The notes under the pieces: generated by a model
Told to the model about the DNA's origin: nothing
Database searches by the model: none
What the model saw: only the letters and a program-made list of their open reading frames with translations
Part shown: positions 10,448 through 21,470 of the stretch, piece by piece
Layout of the letters: each line of letters opens with the position of its first letter
How positions within the stretch are numbered: the stretch's first letter is position 1
Assembly (NCBI GenBank): GCA_039545355.1
Contig: BCJJ01000003.1
Span: 620,001 to 684,000, forward strand
Reading direction: 5' to 3'
DNA from: Trichosporon coremiiforme
Lineage: Eukaryota > Basidiomycota > Tremellomycetes > Trichosporonales > Trichosporonaceae
Length of the DNA stretch: 64,000 nt
Made by a program: the position numbers and the translations under genes

Positions 10448-10813
10448 TTAGTCCTTTCCGTCCTCGCTCTTGCTCTCAAGCTCCATCAACCGCCTCTCCG
10501 CGTCCTCGATCATCTCCAAGCTCTTTGCAAGAGCCCCCTTCGCCTTCTTCGTACTCCTAAGCACATTCCGGAGCCCCCGGTCGTGGTCAGCGTTCGCGAA
10601 AGCGCGTTTGTAGAAGTCCCGCGCTCCGCCTAGGTGTCGATCCACTTCGGCAAGAGACTGCCGCACAGCGTCGAAGGAGAGGCACTGGGGCTGCACTTCG
10701 ACAAAGACCTCGCCGGGGTAGCGAGGTGACGGGACGGCGTTTGCGGTCGTTGGTGACCGGGGCAAGAGCGGTGCCGCCCAGACGGCCGGAAGGAACAGGA
10801 CTGCGAGCCTCAT
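10448..10813 (-). CDS. Small secreted helical protein
   Basis: Single exon, 121 aa. The N-terminus MRLAVLFLPAVWAAPLLPRS is a compact signal peptide with a likely cleavage after the AWA-type site. After a short Pro-rich linker (PSPRYPGEVF) the rest is predicted helical and charged, ending in a segment rich in Glu and Lys (ALAKSLEMIEDAERRLMELE). There is a single cysteine in the mature part, so it is not a disulfide-rich effector. I do not recognise the family. The frame remains open upstream of this ATG to 11005, but the signal peptide decides the start. Function unknown; a secreted or cell-wall protein is the reasonable inference. Confidence 0.65.
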   Translation of the reverse strand: MRLAVLFLPAVWAAPLLPRSPTTANAVPSPRYPGEVFVEVQPQCLSFDAVRQSLAEVDRHLGGARDFYKRAFANADHDRGLRNVLRSTKKAKGALAKSLEMIEDAERRLMELESKSEDGKD

Positions 10814-11781
10814 TGTCGATCCGGTCGTAGTTTCATTATGAGGTGAAGAGAGGCAAAAGATGTACGTCAGACTATCAGACGCATGTTTTGTTATTCTCTC
10901 ACGCGGCTCCGAGGAGAACGGAATGCACTTCCGGCACGACTGGGGCGGATGGGCCGTGCGTTGGCATCTGCGCCTGAATGCGGGGGAACTCAACGCCCTC
11001 GCCATCCCGCTAACGTCGGTGGTGCCTTACGGTGGCCACGCTGCCACGCCTTTCATGTCAGGCACACTCACACTGAGATCCCTCTTCCGTGTCCATTGAA
11101 TGCTGAATGGTCATGCAACGCAACTCGGAGAAGAGCACCTTGTGTGTTCTTCTTCTGGGAAACGGTGACTGGGACGAAATGTGCACTGAGTCAGTCTGCA
11201 AACATGGGCCACGCTGACGCGCAGCATCTGAGCCTCGGCATGCTTAGTCCAGCGGCCAAAGGCTGCTCGGCTGCGAAGTCGTTTCATCGTGCATCAGCTC
11301 CATCCTACCAGTGAGTCGTCCTGTCGATCGTCGTTGGTTCCAGCACAAACCTCAGTCGATAGCGGTGCACGGCGGCGCTCGCTGCAGTGGAAGCTTCGGC
11401 TCGGCTCGACCCGGCTGCTCTGATGGCTGGTTCGGCGTCGCTGCTGGTGGTGGGGGAGGATATCGCTTGAGTCCATTCCGGGAATCCAACCTGGACAGCA
11501 GACTGGGCGACGATTGGCTGCACGTGACCCGACATGGGCTGTCGATCTAGGGCATGCGGAGCCCCCACCCGGTCCTGCCCGCGAAGGTCACTTGATCAAG
11601 TGACGTCGGTATGTTCGATTGCGCGACCACGCTGGGCACGCTGGACTCGCCAGATGCCACCACATGCGCGGGCTTCCCGGCGTCATGGTGCTGGGTCCAG
11701 TACTTAAGCGTCGTGCTCGTCTGATCGAGTCGGATATCTATTATCAAACGCACGCATCCATCCAACACATCAACCAGCACA
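10814..11781. other. Intergenic region with an 18-bp palindrome
   Basis: About 970 nt between divergent genes. It contains the perfect palindrome GTCACTTGATCAAGTGAC at 11587-11604, followed directly by a CRE-like TGACGTCG (11601-11608), about 180 nt before the Gag-like start. Otherwise no gene is evident. Confidence 0.5.
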
Positions 11782-12532
11782 ATGTCAGCCAACAACGCAG
11801 ACTTCGACCCCATCTCCGAGCCCTTCCGCGGCACTCGCTCCCAGGTGGGCCCCTTCCTGTCCCAGCTCGACGACGAGTTCAAGGCCCAGCCCGACGCCTT
11901 CTCCAGCGACCATGCCAAGGTGAGTTACTCTCCGTCATCCTGTGCAACCATCTGATGGCACCGGCGCTGCTTAGGTTGTGGACTTCAGCTGACAGCAGGT
12001 CACGTACGCGACGTCGAACCTTCGTGGAGCCGCCATGAAGTGGGTCCTCGCCCACCCCGAGGCGACACAGGGGACGTGGGACCAGTTCGTCAAAGAGTTC
12101 TGCGAGCGCTTCGGCAACCCGGACGAGAGCCAGACGGCGTTCAACCAGCTCAAGAAGCTGAAGCAGCACGGTAGCGCCAAGGGATACCTCCAGCGGTGAG
12201 TGCACGCTTCCTTCTACCCACCTGCATTCACACCTCAACCGTCCCCGCGCCTCTATCCCATCGTATTTCGAGATTCCTCGAGCTTTCCATACGCCGGTAT
12301 CACCGCTAATGCCAGCTTCATCGTGTACGCGGACAAGGCCAAGATTGACGACAACACGAAGAAGAACAAGTGGTTCTACCGCGGCCTCGCCGACGACGTC
12401 AAGGACAGCCTGATGGCGAGCGACTGGGACTGGAAGATGGACTTCAACCAGTTTGCCGACATGGCAGTCAAGATCGACACCAAGCTCCACCCCCCGCACC
12501 TCAACGAGCAGGAGAACCGGTACGGTCAGTGA
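11782..12532 (+). CDS. Stand-alone Ty3-type Gag/capsid-like protein
   Basis: Three exons: 11782-11919, 11999-12195 and 12316-12532; 183 aa. After a short N-terminus (MSANNADFDPISEPFRG) the protein follows the retrotransposon Gag capsid pattern: VGPFLSQLDDEF, then ATSNLRGAAMKWV, then WDQFVKEFCERFG and KLKQHGSAKGYLQRF. The C-terminal part (DDVKDSLMASDW, FADMAVKIDTKLH) matches the second capsid helix bundle of Ty3/Gypsy Gag. No zinc knuckle, protease, reverse transcriptase or integrase follows in the next 3 kb, and I saw no flanking long terminal repeats. Two typical spliceosomal introns and a single-copy setting argue for a host gene derived from Gag, not a live element. Alternative: a truncated retroelement recently interrupted by introns. 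Function unknown. Confidence 0.8.
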
Positions 12533-13234
12533 GCAAACGCGCTACTCACACCGATGTTCTCCTGCTTTACCAAATTGCGAATGACCGAACAAAACGAAAC
12601 GAAAACACCTACACATCATCAACGCAAGCAGCATGAACTACAACGAGCAATCAGGATAGGATAGGATAGAAACCAACTGTAGAAAGCATAGTCAGAAGTC
12701 CAGAAATGTGATCAGAAGTTCCAGCCTACATGTGGGCAGTGATGTGTTGTCCTCTCGATTCAGCCTCCTAGCTGAACAGTCCATCCGCTCCGCCCCGACC
12801 TCCGGTCACGAAAAGAGCAACATGCGACATTAGAGCGCCGCCGCCAGGCAGCAGTATTCGCTACCTAGATGCTTATGCTCATTATTTACTGGACGGTCTA
12901 TGCACAGTTCCACTCGTCACTCGTTGAGTCGGTCTTGGGTCCGGGGTGCTGGGGTCGTTTGTGATTGGGGCAGGTCATGAATTGGTGGAGATGGAGGGCT
13001 GGAAGGATGAGGTCAGCGCGGAGCGCGCGAGCGCGTGGTCTTAGGGTGGGCTGCGCACGTCACAGACCTCGCGCGAATGTCTCCATGTCGTGAGCCGCGG
13101 TGTGTGCGGTGTTGATGTTGAGAGGGGGGGATGGTGGGAAGCGTTCACTTTCTTCACTTTGTGCGGATCTTGAGATCGAACATGCTCTCCTCGTACAGCC
13201 TACGTTTCGGCATCAACACGGCTCCAAGGGTGCT
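12533..13234. other. Convergent intergenic region
   Basis: About 700 nt between two convergent genes. Apart from a short GGATA-type repeat near 12655-12668 nothing is recognisable. No LTR or retroelement remnant was seen here. Confidence 0.5.
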
Positions 13235-13616
13235 TTACATTTCACCGAGCAGCTCCTTGATCTCGGCCTGCGACTCCTCGTACAGCTTCTGGTACTTGTC
13301 GGCCTGCTCCTTGGCGTCGCGCAGCTCCTCGAGCTCAGCCTGCAGCTGCTTGTACTTGGCCACGAAATCGGTCGTCAGGCTCTCCGCGAGTCCCGGGCGC
13401 CACGCCTAATGTCAGCCTTGAGGTTGTGGGGAGAAGGTGAAGGGCAGAGAAGGGTGGACTCACTCCCTGCTGCTCGTTCTTGTCGCCGGGCCTGCAAAGA
13501 TCAGTCACTGTCACTCGGGGGAAGGCGTAGGTGGACGTCTGGGTGGCGATCACTGAACGGGGCGTAGCGCACAGAAGGAAGTGCTTGATGAGCGAGACGG
13601 GGAGGACGACTCACAT
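13235..13616 (-). CDS. 66-aa coiled-coil protein with intron-split start codon
   Basis: Three coding exons: 13616-13615 (only the AT of the start codon), 13491-13464 and 13405-13235. Splicing joins AT to G and gives MPGDKNEQQG, then AWRPGLAESL, then a coiled coil (VAKYKQLQAELEELRDAKEQ) ending IKELLGEM. Donor GTGAGT at 13614 and acceptor TTTGCAG before 13491 are good; the second intron (13463-13406) has a CTGAC branch. In unspliced RNA the same ATG reads ATG-TGA, an immediate stop, so translation depends on splicing. I do not recognise the family. Heptad-like leucines suggest dimerisation or a subunit role. The exon chain is frame-consistent, but no transcript evidence is available. Confidence 0.7.
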
Positions 13617-14368
13617 GGTTCTTTGTGAATGGAAGAGTTGAGTTTTGAAAAGGAAGTAAGAGATGAGAAAGACAAAGAGTAGGGCGGCGGTCGAAGAAAG
13701 AGGTAGAGATAGAGACGCCGGCCAAGGAAGACACATGCAATGTATCACTCAGACTCTGCTTGCGAATTGCGTAGCGGGCATAGGCGTAGGCGTAGGCGTT
13801 GCGGCAGGTGCGCGTAGGTGCGACAGAATGCAAGACGCCCGTGCAACCTGTGTGTGATTGTTGGACCTAGCTGGGCGCGCCCAGCGATTAGCTCATGCTC
13901 GGGGCCTGTCCTTCGCGGTCCACTTTGCCGCCTGGCCACGGGGTTCCAGGAGCCAGTGAGCGTGATTGAGGGCAGAGCGTGGCCAGGACCACAGGGTCCC
14001 TGCTCTTGGGTGGCAAGTGGCGCGATCACCCACTGGCCATGCCCAAATAGCAAGCAGCGCCGTACCTGGTGCAGGTACCCATCTGCAGTGACCAGGGCGC
14101 GGGGAACTGCAACACGCTCGGTACAGGAGGGGATGCTTACATGCACAATGCAATGCTACAGTCTATCGACATTATATGGTCGGTGTTGTTGGTCCTAATG
14201 TATATGCGGTAGGTTTAATGGTCGTTGCGATGAATTTCGTCATTCATCCAGCCAGGCGGCCAGCCCCCGTCACACCTCTCCGCCCGGCTCCGGTTCGTGA
14301 TTCCGGTCTTCCTCCTTGCCTCTCTGCTTTCCATCATTGTTGCACAAGCTCGTGCTCATGTTTCACCT
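13617..14368. other. Intergenic region
   Basis: About 750 nt between two same-strand genes. It contains several short self-complementary stretches (for example CTGGGCGCGCCCAG near 13870) and looks structured between about 13860 and 14110, but it matches no RNA family I can name. Confidence 0.4.
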
Positions 14369-15247
14369 TCACGAGGACGCAACGAAGAAAGCGTTACCGC
14401 TTTGGCTCCCGTTCCTGAGGCTAGCCTGGGCCGCTGCTGGTGTTGACGAGCCCGACGGCCCGTTCATCATCGTCGCCCCGTTGCTCGCAGGGCCCACATG
14501 CACGATCTCGTAGCCCTCGGCATCGGGCAGAAACTCCTGCCGCAGCAGGCCTATGCGGACACCAAGAAGTCCGCGGTATTTGCGGAACAGTTCCCGGTAA
14601 TCCGAGTCCTGCCTGTCAGCTCGCCGTCCATGTCATTCAGCTGAATTCAAACTCACATTGCGCATCACTTGGCTGATCCCGTCACGCGTCATGTCCTCGC
14701 TGTTGAACCACGACACCATGCGCTCAATGACGGGGCGGTGCTGCGGCGACAGGCTGTACGCCTTCTCCCACTCGATCTGCCCGTCCTTGAGGCACAGCGT
14801 CGAGTACCCCGAGTAGTTGGGGCATGGCGGGGCGTCGCGGTCCGCGAGGCCGAGGTCGGCGAGTGTTCGCAGTGATGGGCGGTTGGCTTTCGCCGGCGTT
14901 GCGGGCGTCGCTGATATTCGGGCGGGGCTGCTGTCGTTGCCTTGTATCGATGCTGATGGTCCGCCGTTCCGTCCAGCGGACAAGGCACCGTTCGCTGTTC
15001 CGTTCGCTACCGGCTTCTGCGGAGTCGTCTGAGGGGTCGTCTTTGGCGTGGATGCGCCCGAGCTCGAGGTCGTGTCGGGCGACAAGATCTGTCGTCGGGT
15101 GCGCTTGCGCAGATAGATTTCATCGTCGCTCGAATCGGTGGGCGTCCGCTGGCCCGCACTCGCACTGGCCCGCCTGGCGCTGGCGCTGGACCGGCGGCGG
15201 TACGGGGCCGTCTCTGGGGAACGCCCGTTGCTCGGCGCGCGCGGCAT
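14369..15247 (-). CDS. Unknown protein with disordered N-terminus
   Basis: Two exons: 15247-14657 and 14608-14369; 276 aa. Residues 1-120 are low-complexity, Ser/Thr/Pro/Arg-rich (RRRSSASARRASASA, TPKTTPQTTPQK) and look like a phosphorylated nuclear linker. Residues ~120-240 look folded: PCPNYSGYSTLCLKDGQIEW, then HRPVIERMVSWFNSEDMTRD, then across the intron NDSDYRELFRKYRGLLGVRI and EFLPDAEGYEIVHVG. The tail is again disordered. I do not recognise the domain. The ATG at 15247 is the first in frame; a CTAACAG acceptor just upstream suggests a 5' UTR intron. The conserved-looking central part is why I call this a real gene. Confidence 0.75.
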
Positions 15248-16984
15248 TGACTGCACCTGTTAGCTGTAATCATCTCCTTCGTAACGTACCGTTTAATAGA
15301 TCATGGGTAGTGTTGACGGCGTGGAAGTTGGAGTTGACGGTGTGTTCCCAAGGCAAAGGGAAGAAGAGCAGGGTCAAAGTGAGACAACAATAAGGGGAAG
15401 TCCGAACTGAGGGCGGAGGAATGGGTCCAGCGTATGGGAAGGCCGAATTGATCGAGAGGAGTTGCTGTGTATGCGGGTACTGGCGCTGATGGATGAAGAG
15501 AAGCCAAGTTTGCGTTGATGGCGTTAGCAAGAGGATGAGGTTGACAGGGGTGGCGGCGGTAGAGGAACGAAGCGCAGAGCTTGACGGATTAGCGCACGAT
15601 AGTCGCCAGACGATATCGATTGAGGTGCTGTGTCCAGGTGCCGGGCGCTAGGTACAAATCAATCGGCGCTCATGACGACGGCGTCGATTGGATGGATGGC
15701 ATGCGCGGCTAAAGTCGTGTCAACCGCTCTTACACCCACTTTGCTCCCGTACAGCCCACAGCCGTCTCCGCTCGGCGCCGCTTTAGGTTGACGCCGACCC
15801 CGCCTTCCTCAGCCATCACTTTCGCAGTTCGCGACATTGCCGAGCTTGATTCCGGTGACGGACCGCGAGATCGATCACCTGCCCTCACCCCTTGGTCCCG
15901 GTGTCGTTCCTCCTGGATAAATTATATCCCTTGGTCTGGGATGACGAGATCCCTAGCCTCGCTCTCACGCGGGTGTCGCTTCTCGTTTAAGCATCATGTG
16001 CGCAGATCAAGGTCATATGATTCAACGACATGTGTACTCAACCGCTATTGTTATCTTCGTATCATACTCGGTTCGCATGATGACGGCTTCTAGCACCGAG
16101 TAGGGGATCTGCAATCCTCGGAGAGAAAGCACATATCCCAAAGTTAGCATCCGACGAATCCGCTGGCGCCTTAGCAGAGACCAGTTGACAGGTTAAGGAT
16201 GCATTCCTTGCCTCCACTGGAATCCGCTCCTCGATGCCTTTGGTCTGGTCAGCGTCAAGCTGAGGTGGCCGAAGGAGTTATGGGAGTGGGTCCAAGAATC
16301 GCAATGCTGCGCGTTCAGGCTAAGCCACGCTTATAAACGAGTCTTCAGCGGGAGCAGTACGACTTCAACCACAATCTCGTAGGGGACGATCAAAGCTTCC
16401 GAAAACGGTGAAGTGGACCGACTGTAATTAACCGCGAGCCTCATGGACCTTCTTCAACCTCTCCCACCGTCGATTGCCAAGCCTGTCGATTGCTTGTTAC
16501 CCCGCCTCCACCTCCTCTCCGTCCGATACGAGCGAAGTCAGAAAATCCATGTGTGCAGAGGTCCGGCTCATTTCTCCCCGCAGGACGATAGTCGGCATGT
16601 TTTTCGGCTAGTTTCGTCGCCGGCTGCGAGATAAAACCTCCCTTCCATGACCAACAGATGGTGCGACGGCGGCGCTTGAGCGTCACGAGACCCCGGACTC
16701 GGCAGATCTGATTGCATTTTCGGCGAAACGCGAGTGCGGAGCAACACAGCATCGCAGAGCATGAAAGCCAGGCGGAGGTCGGGTGAACCTCGGAAAATAA
16801 GCGACGCCTCGGACTCCTTCCGACATATCGTCGGTGCTCGTCCGCATCATGTCCCGCTCCGTTCATGGAGCAAGCGAGTTTGACGCCTCGCTTTTGGACA
16901 ACATGGTTCGGCTCGATCCACCGCTTTGCTTAAATACCATGGCCCCGTAGCATCCACTAGCGACGATTTCGACAGCAATATACG
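15248..16984. other. Long intergenic region between divergent genes
   Basis: About 1.7 kb between divergent genes. Scattered short open frames show no domains. A pyrimidine-rich leader is visible on the minus strand just upstream of 15247. Otherwise I see nothing. Confidence 0.45.
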
Positions 16985-18791
16985 ATGGCAGAAGAGAAGA
17001 TCACCGCGGTGGGAACAGGACCGGACGTCACCGAAGTGGAGGACAAGGTCAGCGGCCCCGCGCCGGGCACCGTTGGGGCCCAGGAAACATTCAACGAGAA
17101 AGCCACTCAACAGGAGCCGGAGCTCGCCCAGCAGCAACCCGATGAATACACGGGCCACCATCATTATGTCCTCAAGCGGTTGCGGCGGCGTCTGCCCCCG
17201 CTCTCGCCGAAGCGCAAGCTAGCCATCAGGTAGGCAGTCTCGCCGTCAGCACTAACGGCAGTATCGCAATGTGCGTTTCGATGATTCTCTGTGGCTGGAA
17301 CGATGGAAGTGTCGGTCCCCTCTTCCCGACCTTGCAGGAGTACTATGGAGTGAGTGCAGCGTCTTGGCGCCGTGTGCGAGCATTGCGTCCAGCCCGGACC
17401 GAAACCGTCGTGCCAAGACTAACGAGCCCAGATTAACTACCTCGTCAGTGCGTACCTGACCTTGGCTACTTCTCACCGCAGTGTCTCTAATCTACACGAC
17501 GTCGTTCGCGGGCTCTTTGGTCGGCGCATTCCTAAACATGTGGATAACGGACCGCTTAGGTTTCGGGCTCGTGACGCCGATCGGCGCGCTGTCGACGGCC
17601 ATCTGCTTCCTGCTCGCCGGCACGGGCGCGCCATTCGGCGTCTTCCTCGTCGCGTTCTTCTTCAACGGCTTCGGGCTCAGTATCCAGGACGCGCAGGTGA
17701 ACAATGTGACGACGCGCCTGCCGAACCCTGCCGTGCTCATGAGCTTCGTGCAGGCGTCGTTCAGCGGCGGCGCTACCATCGCCCCCTTTCTCGCAACCGC
17801 GTTCGCGCAGCACCTCCCCAAGCGCAGCTACCTGTACTTCCTCGTCGCTATGGGTGTCGCTATCATCGCGATGGTGATCATGCTCGTCGCATTCCGGGGT
17901 CTGACGGAGGAGCAGATCGTGGGCACTGGCGGTGTGCCTGAGACGGCCTCGCCCACTCCTGCGCCGTCTGCGGCGATGGAGACGAAGGAGCGCGAGGCAG
18001 GTGTCGAAAGGGCGAGGTCGCGGACGCCGCCGGCTATCGAGAACGGCACCGCTGCACCTACCGACTCAACAGTCGGCGCGCTCGGCGAGGCAGCCCAGCT
18101 CGAGAACTCGTCGGGAGCAAAGCTGAAGCGTATCCTGAAACGCCCGGCTATCTACGTGCTCATGGCGTGGTCGTTCCTGTACATCGCCGTCGAGGTCGGC
18201 AATTCGTCATGGCTCACAACCTTCCTCATCAAGGAGCGCGGAGCCTCTGCTTCTGCAGGATACGTCGTTACGGGATTTTGGGGCGCTATGACCGTTGGTC
18301 GCATCCTGCTTATCCCGGTGACACACAAACTCGGCCCGCAGACGGCCATCTTCGCCTACAGCACCATCGCGCTCGGGCTCGAGTTCGTTATCTGGTTTGT
18401 CGACTCCATTGTCGGCAATGCTGTCTGCTATTCGGCAATAGGCTTCTTCCTCGGTCCAATTTACCCCGTAGCTCTCCTCATCATCAGTGAGACGTGGGAC
18501 GACGAGTTGAGGGGAGGAGTGATGGGTCTGATGGGAAGTATGGGAGGAGCCGGTGCCGCGTTGGGTCCGTTCATTATGGGCGGTATCTCGGATAAATACG
18601 GTATCTGGGCCATCCAGCCGGTTGCCGTGGGCATGATTGCGGGATTCACGATCCTGTGGTCGCTGACGCCGAAGAGGAGAGTCGCAAGCAAGGCGGAGAA
18701 GATGGAGGAGCCAGTTGAAGAGGTCGTGAGTGGTTCAGTGGTGGAGGCGGGGGCCCCGGCCCATGCGCCGCTTACCCCGCAGGCTAACTAG
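16985..18791 (+). CDS. Major facilitator superfamily transporter
   Basis: Four exons: 16985-17229, 17262-17349, 17432-17447 (16 nt) and 17482-18791; 552 aa. The N-terminal ~70 residues are cytosolic and acidic/Gln-rich; the first membrane segment is SIAMCVSMILCGWNDGSVGP. Exon 4 holds most of the 12 expected membrane segments, split by a disordered central loop (about residues 260-320: SPTPAPSAAMETKE). The second half has YVVTGFWGAMTVGRILLIP and IGFFLGPIYPVALLIISE. Overall it resembles the fucose-permease-like fungal MFS group (such as Bsc6-type proteins). Substrate unknown. The tiny third exon is required to keep the frame and uses a GTGCGT donor. Residue numbers are approximate. Confidence 0.85.
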
Positions 18792-19083
18792 AGCGATTCA
18801 TGATATATGCATATAATTAAGTCCTCTATCTCCGCGCACGAGAGTGCATGCATGTATGGAAGAGCAGAAGGGTGACGCCAAGCACAAGCGGTGCGACGCT
18901 GCACCGCTCTCGACTCATGGTCACCGAGTGCCTTAGCCGCGATAAGCGCACAAGCCGACATACCCGAGCAACGCTGCGTCTGTTTGTCTTGGCATCCAGT
19001 CATGTGTCGCTTCTTAAGACAAACGTACTCCTCACCATGCCGCACCTCCAACACTCACATTCGCCACTAACCTCATAGAAACG

Positions 19084-19948
19084 ATGGGAAACAAGAAGGG
19101 CTACCAACGCGTACCGCTCCCGTCTGTCCGGCCCGTTGGCGATCAGGCGTATATTCGCGAGCAGCAGGTCGTGTTGAAGCTGCGGCAATCGTTCGGCGTC
19201 AGCGGCGTGAGTGCCTTTCTTCTCTGTGTTCTCTTGCAGGAAGCCAGGAAGCTTTCCAATCTTGGCCTATCAAGCTGACGGCCTAGGCAGACTATGAGAT
19301 CAGTCTCGACGGTGACACCGTCCTCCGGTCAAAGGGCAAGGCGATGAAGCTGTACGACGAGAAAACTGTCTCGGGACCCAGCGGGGAGATGTTCCGGATC
19401 AAGACGACAAGTATCGTACCCAAGGCATTCAGCTGCTACGACGCGCAAGGCGAGAGGTTCAGCGTCAAGTCGAAGCTCATGTCGTGTACGCAGCTTCAAG
19501 GAGAGCAGCATAGCTGACTTCAGTCCGGACCCAATTCGCGATCCACGTTGCGTCTACTGGAGAGAACGATGGGCCGGTAGAGCTCAGGCTGCACGGCAAC
19601 GCCGTCTCCTCCGCGGCCACCATAACCCGGCCCTCGGCGTCACCCTCGGCTGAGACGGAGACACTGGCCGAGATCAAGCGTGACATTCTGTCCGCGACCG
19701 ACATGATTCTGAACGGGCACGATTACACTGTCGCCGTAGCCCCGGGGGCGGACTGGGCGCTCATGGCCGCGATCACTTTGTGCTTCAACGACTGTCTTAA
19801 TGAGCCGAGACCCACGGGTGGAGGCAGATGGAGGCGGAAGAGCAAGGACGCTGCGGATTGGGAACAGCCTGAGCAGCCGGAGGACGGGCTGGGCTCCCCT
19901 GGCCAGAGCTCACCCGGTGCTGTGGGCACCCAGACGACACCGAGATGA
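19084..19948 (+). CDS. LURP1-like (tubby-like fold) protein
   Basis: Three exons: 19084-19206, 19287-19485 and 19524-19948; 248 aa. The N-terminus MGNKKGYQRVPLPSVRPVGD precedes the LURP-one-related pattern EQQVVLKLRQSF, YEISLDGDTVLRSKGKAMKL, MFRIKTTSI and TQFAIHVAS, ending with DYTVAVAPGADWALMAAITL. LURP1-like proteins share a beta-barrel fold with tubby and scramblase domains and probably bind membranes or lipids; no enzymatic role is known. The C-terminal tail from about residue 205 is disordered and acidic. Intron 2 uses a GTACGC donor and ends TAGCTGACTTCAG. The family is sure; the biological role is not. Confidence 0.85.
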
Positions 19949-20135
19949 TCCCAGTGCAGGACGGAAGAACTATGAGACGACGCAACGACTGACACGATGA
20001 TACGAAACACATGATACGATGAGATGCATGATGGACCAGCCGGCTGGCCCGCATTATGGGCATGGAGAGTAAGATCATAAGAGCAGAGAGATCCCAAAAG
20101 AGAGTGAAAACGTCCACGGACACAAGGCTAGGCGA

Positions 20136-21446
20136 CTAGAAGGGGCGGCCTCTGCGCGCCTCGTCAAACTCGACACGGAAGCCTGGCTTGATGTCCAGCT
20201 CGACGCTGGGCTTGGGGCCGACGGGCTGCACGTCGTCGACAAGGTGCATGTCGGGGGGCTGGAGGAACTTGGCGTCCCTCTCCGGAACGGCCGGGATGAG
20301 TTGTGCGGGCTGTACAGGGGAGGACGGGAAGCTGGGTGAAGACGAGACGTGCCAGGAGTTTGGCCGCTGACGGCCGGCAGCCGTGTAGTTGACTGCAGAG
20401 CGCGGGGGCGCGAACTGGTTGTAGCTCGTTGTCACCGGCATCGCGCCGTAAAGGTTATAGTTTCCGTACCCGCCGCTGTCGGCGCTTCCCGGGCTGGGCA
20501 GATCCTCGTATGCGGTCGAATAGCCTGTCAGCGCAGTCGAGTACCCGGACATGGCGGTCGAGTATCCGCTGGCAGTCGAGAAACGGCTCCGAGCGGACAG
20601 GGACCGCTCACGAGCGGCAAAGTCATAGTTGTGTTCTGAGATGACGACCGAGGGCGCGCTCGACAGGCGCGACGAGCCGCGCGGGAAGATCGTTACGGCC
20701 GGCTCCTCGTCGGGCTCGCTCTCGCTGTCCGTCTCGCACGGCACCGAGGCGGGCGAAGCGGCGCCGTCCCGCGTCCACATGGTCACGGTGATATCTTTGG
20801 CGGCGTTGGGTAGCATTATCGGCGATAGCGGGGCGATCAACGACGAGCGTCGCGCGGGCAACGGAGACGCCGTGCTGAGTGGACTCGTCTCGGGGACCCG
20901 CTTCAGGCTCGGCGCGCGCACGGCCGAGAGGCTGAGGTGGCTCAGAGCCCCAGCGACGCTCTGCGCGCCGACCGCGCTCAGCTTCGAGGCAGGCTGCTCC
21001 TCGCGCCCCTGCTGGAGCGGCTCGGGCGGTTCGCGCAGCTCGCGCGAGTCACGCTCGTTCACGAACAGGTCGAACCCGGGCCCGCCACTACCCTCAGACT
21101 CTATCGGCGTCAGGAGATAGGCGTCTGTCATGACTTGGCGGTCATGCATTTCCGGCTTGGCGTGCCCGCTCGCGTTCTCGTTCGTGCGCCCGTGCGCGTA
21201 CCCGTTCGTGTACCCGTTCGCGTACCCATTCGTCGTATGCGCGGTCTGTCCTGTGAGCCCGGAGTGCAGGGACGGAAGCGACGGCAGCGATGGCGGGGGA
21301 AGCGACTGCCCCTCGTGCCGCGCGCCGCACGCCATGTCGCACACGCTCAGGTCGCACAGGCTATTGCTCGAGGGGCTCGCGCGGAAGCTGTACCAGCTGA
21401 CGCGCCGGCGTGGGCCGTGGCCGCTAGAGCCTATGGCTGTCAGCAT
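20136..21446 (-). CDS. Low-complexity protein with tandem GYSTA repeats
   Basis: Single exon, 436 aa. Mostly disordered. The N-terminal third has an Asn-Gly-Tyr run (NGYANGYTNGYAHG); the middle is Ser/Pro-rich with acidic patches (DSESEPDEEP); the C-terminal third has three direct copies of GYSTA (GYSTAMSGYSTALTGYSTAY) and ends with a more conserved-looking stretch, SVELDIKPGFRVEFDEA. No membrane segment or domain is recognised. The gene lies just downstream of another low-complexity gene on the same strand. Upstream of its ATG is a 7-nt repeat that places four extra ATGs in the leader. Function unknown. Confidence 0.7.
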   Translation of the reverse strand: MLTAIGSSGHGPRRRVSWYSFRASPSSNSLCDLSVCDMACGARHEGQSLPPPSLPSLPSLHSGLTGQTAHTTNGYANGYTNGYAHGRTNENASGHAKPEMHDRQVMTDAYLLTPIESEGSGGPGFDLFVNERDSRELREPPEPLQQGREEQPASKLSAVGAQSVAGALSHLSLSAVRAPSLKRVPETSPLSTASPLPARRSSLIAPLSPIMLPNAAKDITVTMWTRDGAASPASVPCETDSESEPDEEPAVTIFPRGSSRLSSAPSVVISEHNYDFAARERSLSARSRFSTASGYSTAMSGYSTALTGYSTAYEDLPSPGSADSGGYGNYNLYGAMPVTTSYNQFAPPRSAVNYTAAGRQRPNSWHVSSSPSFPSSPVQPAQLIPAVPERDAKFLQPPDMHLVDDVQPVGPKPSVELDIKPGFRVEFDEARRGRPF

Positions 21447-21470
21447 TGTCCACTGGGGTCACAGTTAGGT

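Noticed and set aside
11782..12532. Active LTR retrotransposon
   Set aside because: No LTRs, primer-binding site, protease or polymerase domain nearby, and the gene has introns.
13860..14110. Possible structured RNA
   Set aside because: Several local inverted repeats are visible, but no conserved motif of RNase P, SRP, snRNA or other RNA families could be recognised.
14369..15256. GTG start at 15256 for the unknown protein
   Set aside because: An ATG three codons later (15247) is the ordinary start, and the bases before it look like an intron acceptor.
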